A DNA stretch of 7,550 nt from positions 1-7,550 of the forward strand of contig DEAW01000137.1 of assembly GCA_002348315.1 (NCBI GenBank), in the 5' to 3' direction. Within the stretch, counting starts at the first letter, position 1; each line of letters opens with the position of its first letter. Position numbers and translations under genes: made by a program. The notes under the pieces were generated by a model. That model ran no database searches, was not told where the DNA came from, and saw nothing but the letters and a program-made list of their open reading frames with translations. Origin of the DNA: Planctomycetaceae bacterium UBA2972. Its GTDB lineage: Bacteria > Planctomycetota > Planctomycetia > Pirellulales > Pirellulaceae. Shown here one piece after another: positions 6,225 through 7,550 of this stretch.

Positions 6225-6808
6225 TTAGTTTTGTTTCTCTTCTGTAGCCACCTTAGCGGAAACTATCAGATCAATGCCATTCATGCTGCATTTTTTCACC
6301 GCGGTGGGCTCTTTTATCCACCCCATAAACAAAACCACAAAACTTATAAGCCAGGCATAATAGCCACTACGGACATCAATTCGGTCTCCTTTACTTCCCA
6401 ATACCGGTACGCTGCAGATTGCCGAAATCTAAGCTACGAACATGTTACTAAGTCAAATAACGACAAATCTATGCTTCGTACGATATCGTTTCATGACAAG
6501 CAGGGCCAGGACAAACAAAGTCGTAAGCAAACTCTCCAACATTCCGAGTATAACGCCATGCGCTCTGGTCGTACTTTCACTCAATAATCAATTGACCAAA
6601 TGCGACCGTCGCCAGCACCCACCTGGAAAGATAAGTCGCCGCTCCTCAAAAACGAGCAGAAGACGGTTTCTTTCCCTGAATTAGGTATCTCATATCCAAT
6701 GCAGGCAACATGTACGAGACGAACAATAGAGAGAAAACAGCAACATAATATGCTTTTGAAGCGTATAGTGTATTTACTCGACAAACTAAGGCGTTCGTTT
6801 TTTTCCAT
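6225..6808 (-). pseudogene. Decayed four-helix membrane protein gene
   Basis: The 769-bp interval between the divergent genes has no intact gene, but minus-strand reading recovers a broken one. ATG at 6808 begins MEKNERLSLSSKYTIRFK. One extra A in the A-run at 6757-6754 shifts the frame, after which a membrane segment follows (AYYVAVFSLLFVSYMLPALD, 6753-6694). After a TGA (6648-6646) the same frame gives YLSRWVLATVAFGQLII (6633-6583). A second shift near 6580 leads to GVILGMLESLLTTLFVLALL (6557-6498). Two stops, TGA (6455-6453) and TAG (6431-6429), follow. The same frame then gives YYAWLISFVVLFMGWI (6362-6315) and ends in TAA (6227-6225). The total of about 195 codons with four evenly spread hydrophobic helices fits a small membrane protein whose family I do not recognise. 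The flanking genes are intact, which argues against poor sequence quality. Chance hydrophobic frames remain an alternative. Confidence 0.5.
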
Positions 6809-6863
6809 GGCTTTTGGAGTTAGAGATTGTACTCCTTCTGAACCATTGGTTTAAAATAACAAA

Positions 6864-7550
6864 ATGGTTTATCACCCAATCTTCCAATGCCTGTTGCTTT
6901 GCATATTACTGACCGCTAGGTCCCTGAATGCAGGGGAATTCACACGCGCTCAGTTAGACTTCTTTGAGAGCAACATACGTCCGGTATTAATAAAGCATTG
7001 CATCGCCTGTCACGGTCCTCAACGTCAAGAAGCCGAATTACGATTGGATAGTCGTGAATATATACTTTCCGGTGGAATTCGGGGGCCTGCCGCTAATCTC
7101 GATAACCCGACCGTCAGCCTGTTGCTGAAAGCTGTTCGCCACGAAGACGATCTGGCGATGCCACCGGATACAAAATTACAGACTCCTGAAGTGAATGCAA
7201 TTGCACGTTGGCTTAGGCAGGGGATGGCATGGCCCGAAACGTTTGAATTGCCCGTAAATTTGGATCCTTCCAAACATTGGTCTTTTCAACCGGTCCGAAA
7301 TCCTAGTCCGCCCACTGTAGCCGACGGTGTTTTTCCTTTGACCGACATCGATCGATTTATTGTTAACAAGCTGTCAGCACACCAACTTAAACTTAATTAC
7401 ATCGCATCTCGGCATGTATTGGTACGACGCGTTTACCAGGATCTGACAGGTTTGCCCCCTACGATCGCTCAGATAGACGCGTTTACTGAGGATTCCGCCG
7501 ACAACCCTTATGAAACTCTACTCGACCGTGTTCTCGAGGATCCGCAATTC
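6864..7550 (+). CDS. Planctomycete cytochrome C (PSCyt1) - DUF1549 protein, N-terminal part
   Basis: This frame is open from ATG 6864 to the window end (229 codons, no stop), so it is 3'-truncated. The ATG is the only candidate start, because an in-frame TAA lies at 6852-6854. A Sec signal peptide occupies residues 1-23 (cleavage after LNA). The PSCyt1 heme domain follows, with FFESNIRPVLIKHCIACHGP (33-52): Cys46 and Cys49 bind heme, His50 is the proximal ligand, and Met99 in LAMPPDTKL is the likely distal ligand. HWSFQPV (138-144) and IDRFIVNKL (162-170) open the PSCyt2/DUF1549 domain, which continues through LVRRVYQDLTGLPPT (186-200). Family members normally continue into a DUF1553 (PSD1) domain, to roughly 800-1100 residues. 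Such genes are usually followed by a DUF1501 gene, which would lie outside the window. It is divergent from the pseudogene, 55 bp between starts. No Shine-Dalgarno is visible. Confidence 0.95.
   Translation, partial: MVYHPIFQCLLLCILLTARSLNAGEFTRAQLDFFESNIRPVLIKHCIACHGPQRQEAELRLDSREYILSGGIRGPAANLDNPTVSLLLKAVRHEDDLAMPPDTKLQTPEVNAIARWLRQGMAWPETFELPVNLDPSKHWSFQPVRNPSPPTVADGVFPLTDIDRFIVNKLSAHQLKLNYIASRHVLVRRVYQDLTGLPPTIAQIDAFTEDSADNPYETLLDRVLEDPQF

Noticed and set aside
6429..6455. TGA codons in the broken membrane-protein frame as selenocysteine or recoding
   Set aside because: A TAG lies nearby, two frameshifts are also needed, and no SECIS-like hairpin was seen after the TGA. Decay is simpler.
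6231..6684. Plus-strand ORFs of 118 and 80 aa in the intergenic region
   Set aside because: They have no ribosome sites and no recognisable domain, and they oppose the helix-like minus-strand segments. They look like shadows of the decayed gene.
6581..6808. Minus-strand ORF of 75 aa as a gene by itself
   Set aside because: After residue ~18 it reads as Cys-rich low-quality sequence, while a neighbouring frame on the same strand gives membrane-protein-like sequence. It is better explained as the start of a frameshifted pseudogene.
6816..6835. GGAGT-N10-ACTCC inverted repeat upstream of the PSCyt gene
   Set aside because: A 5-bp stem with a 10-nt loop is expected by chance at this length, and nothing else marks it as an operator.
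6827..6855. TTGTAC-N17-TTTAAA with an upstream TG as promoter for the PSCyt gene
   Set aside because: The -35 match is poor, and transcription would begin about two bases before the ATG, requiring a leaderless mRNA. It is possible but unsupported.
1..7550. CRISPR arrays, tRNA/rRNA genes, insertion sequences
   Set aside because: I saw no spaced direct repeats, tRNA-like TTC-arm sequence, transposase motif or terminal inverted repeats.

Overview
The window looks like planctomycete (Planctomycetota) DNA. It holds three DUF1501 genes, the start of a Planctomycete-type cytochrome/DUF1549 gene, 24-residue leucine-rich repeats ending in a 'YVWQTRVTQKGV' unit, and a von Hippel-Lindau (VHL) beta domain. 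This mix is characteristic of that phylum. Base composition is moderate, and genus or order cannot be settled from the sequence. Protein identities rest on motif reading; no database search was run.

Layout, left to right. (1) Positions 1-696, +: the C-terminal half of a DUF1501 protein, cut by the window edge. (2) 698-2086, -: a complete Tat-exported DUF1501 protein, convergent with the first; one base separates the stop codons, and an AT-rich hairpin spans both. (3) 2181-2573, +: a small four-helix membrane protein of unknown function, divergent from (2); its 3' end overlaps the next gene by 42 bp, tail to tail. (4) 2532-6094, -: an apparent three-gene operon with gaps of 8 and 15 bp. Read 5' to 3' it encodes a Tat-exported DUF1501 protein, a secreted LRR plus VHL-beta protein, and a membrane-anchored SGNH hydrolase. 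A candidate promoter and an overlapping palindrome precede it. (5) 6095-6863: no intact gene. On the minus strand it keeps the broken remains of a four-helix membrane protein, with two frameshifts and three in-frame stops. (6) 6864-7550, +: the first 229 codons of an exported PSCyt1-DUF1549 protein with a CxxCH heme site, running off the right edge.

How the parts fit. DUF1501 and DUF1549/DUF1553 (PSCyt/PSD) proteins are usually encoded side by side in planctomycetes and are exported; their biochemical role is not established. Here at least two DUF1501 genes lack an adjacent same-strand cytochrome partner. One is instead linked to a binding protein (LRR/VHL) and an ester hydrolase or acyl transferase. 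A joint extracytoplasmic role on a polymer or peptide is my inference.

The most notable point is the bacterial VHL-beta domain. It aligns without gaps over the human hydroxyproline-recognition segment and keeps four of the five pocket residues I compared. The decayed gene, the TTG starts with upstream micro-ORFs on both complete DUF1501 genes, and the related palindromes in two promoter regions come next.
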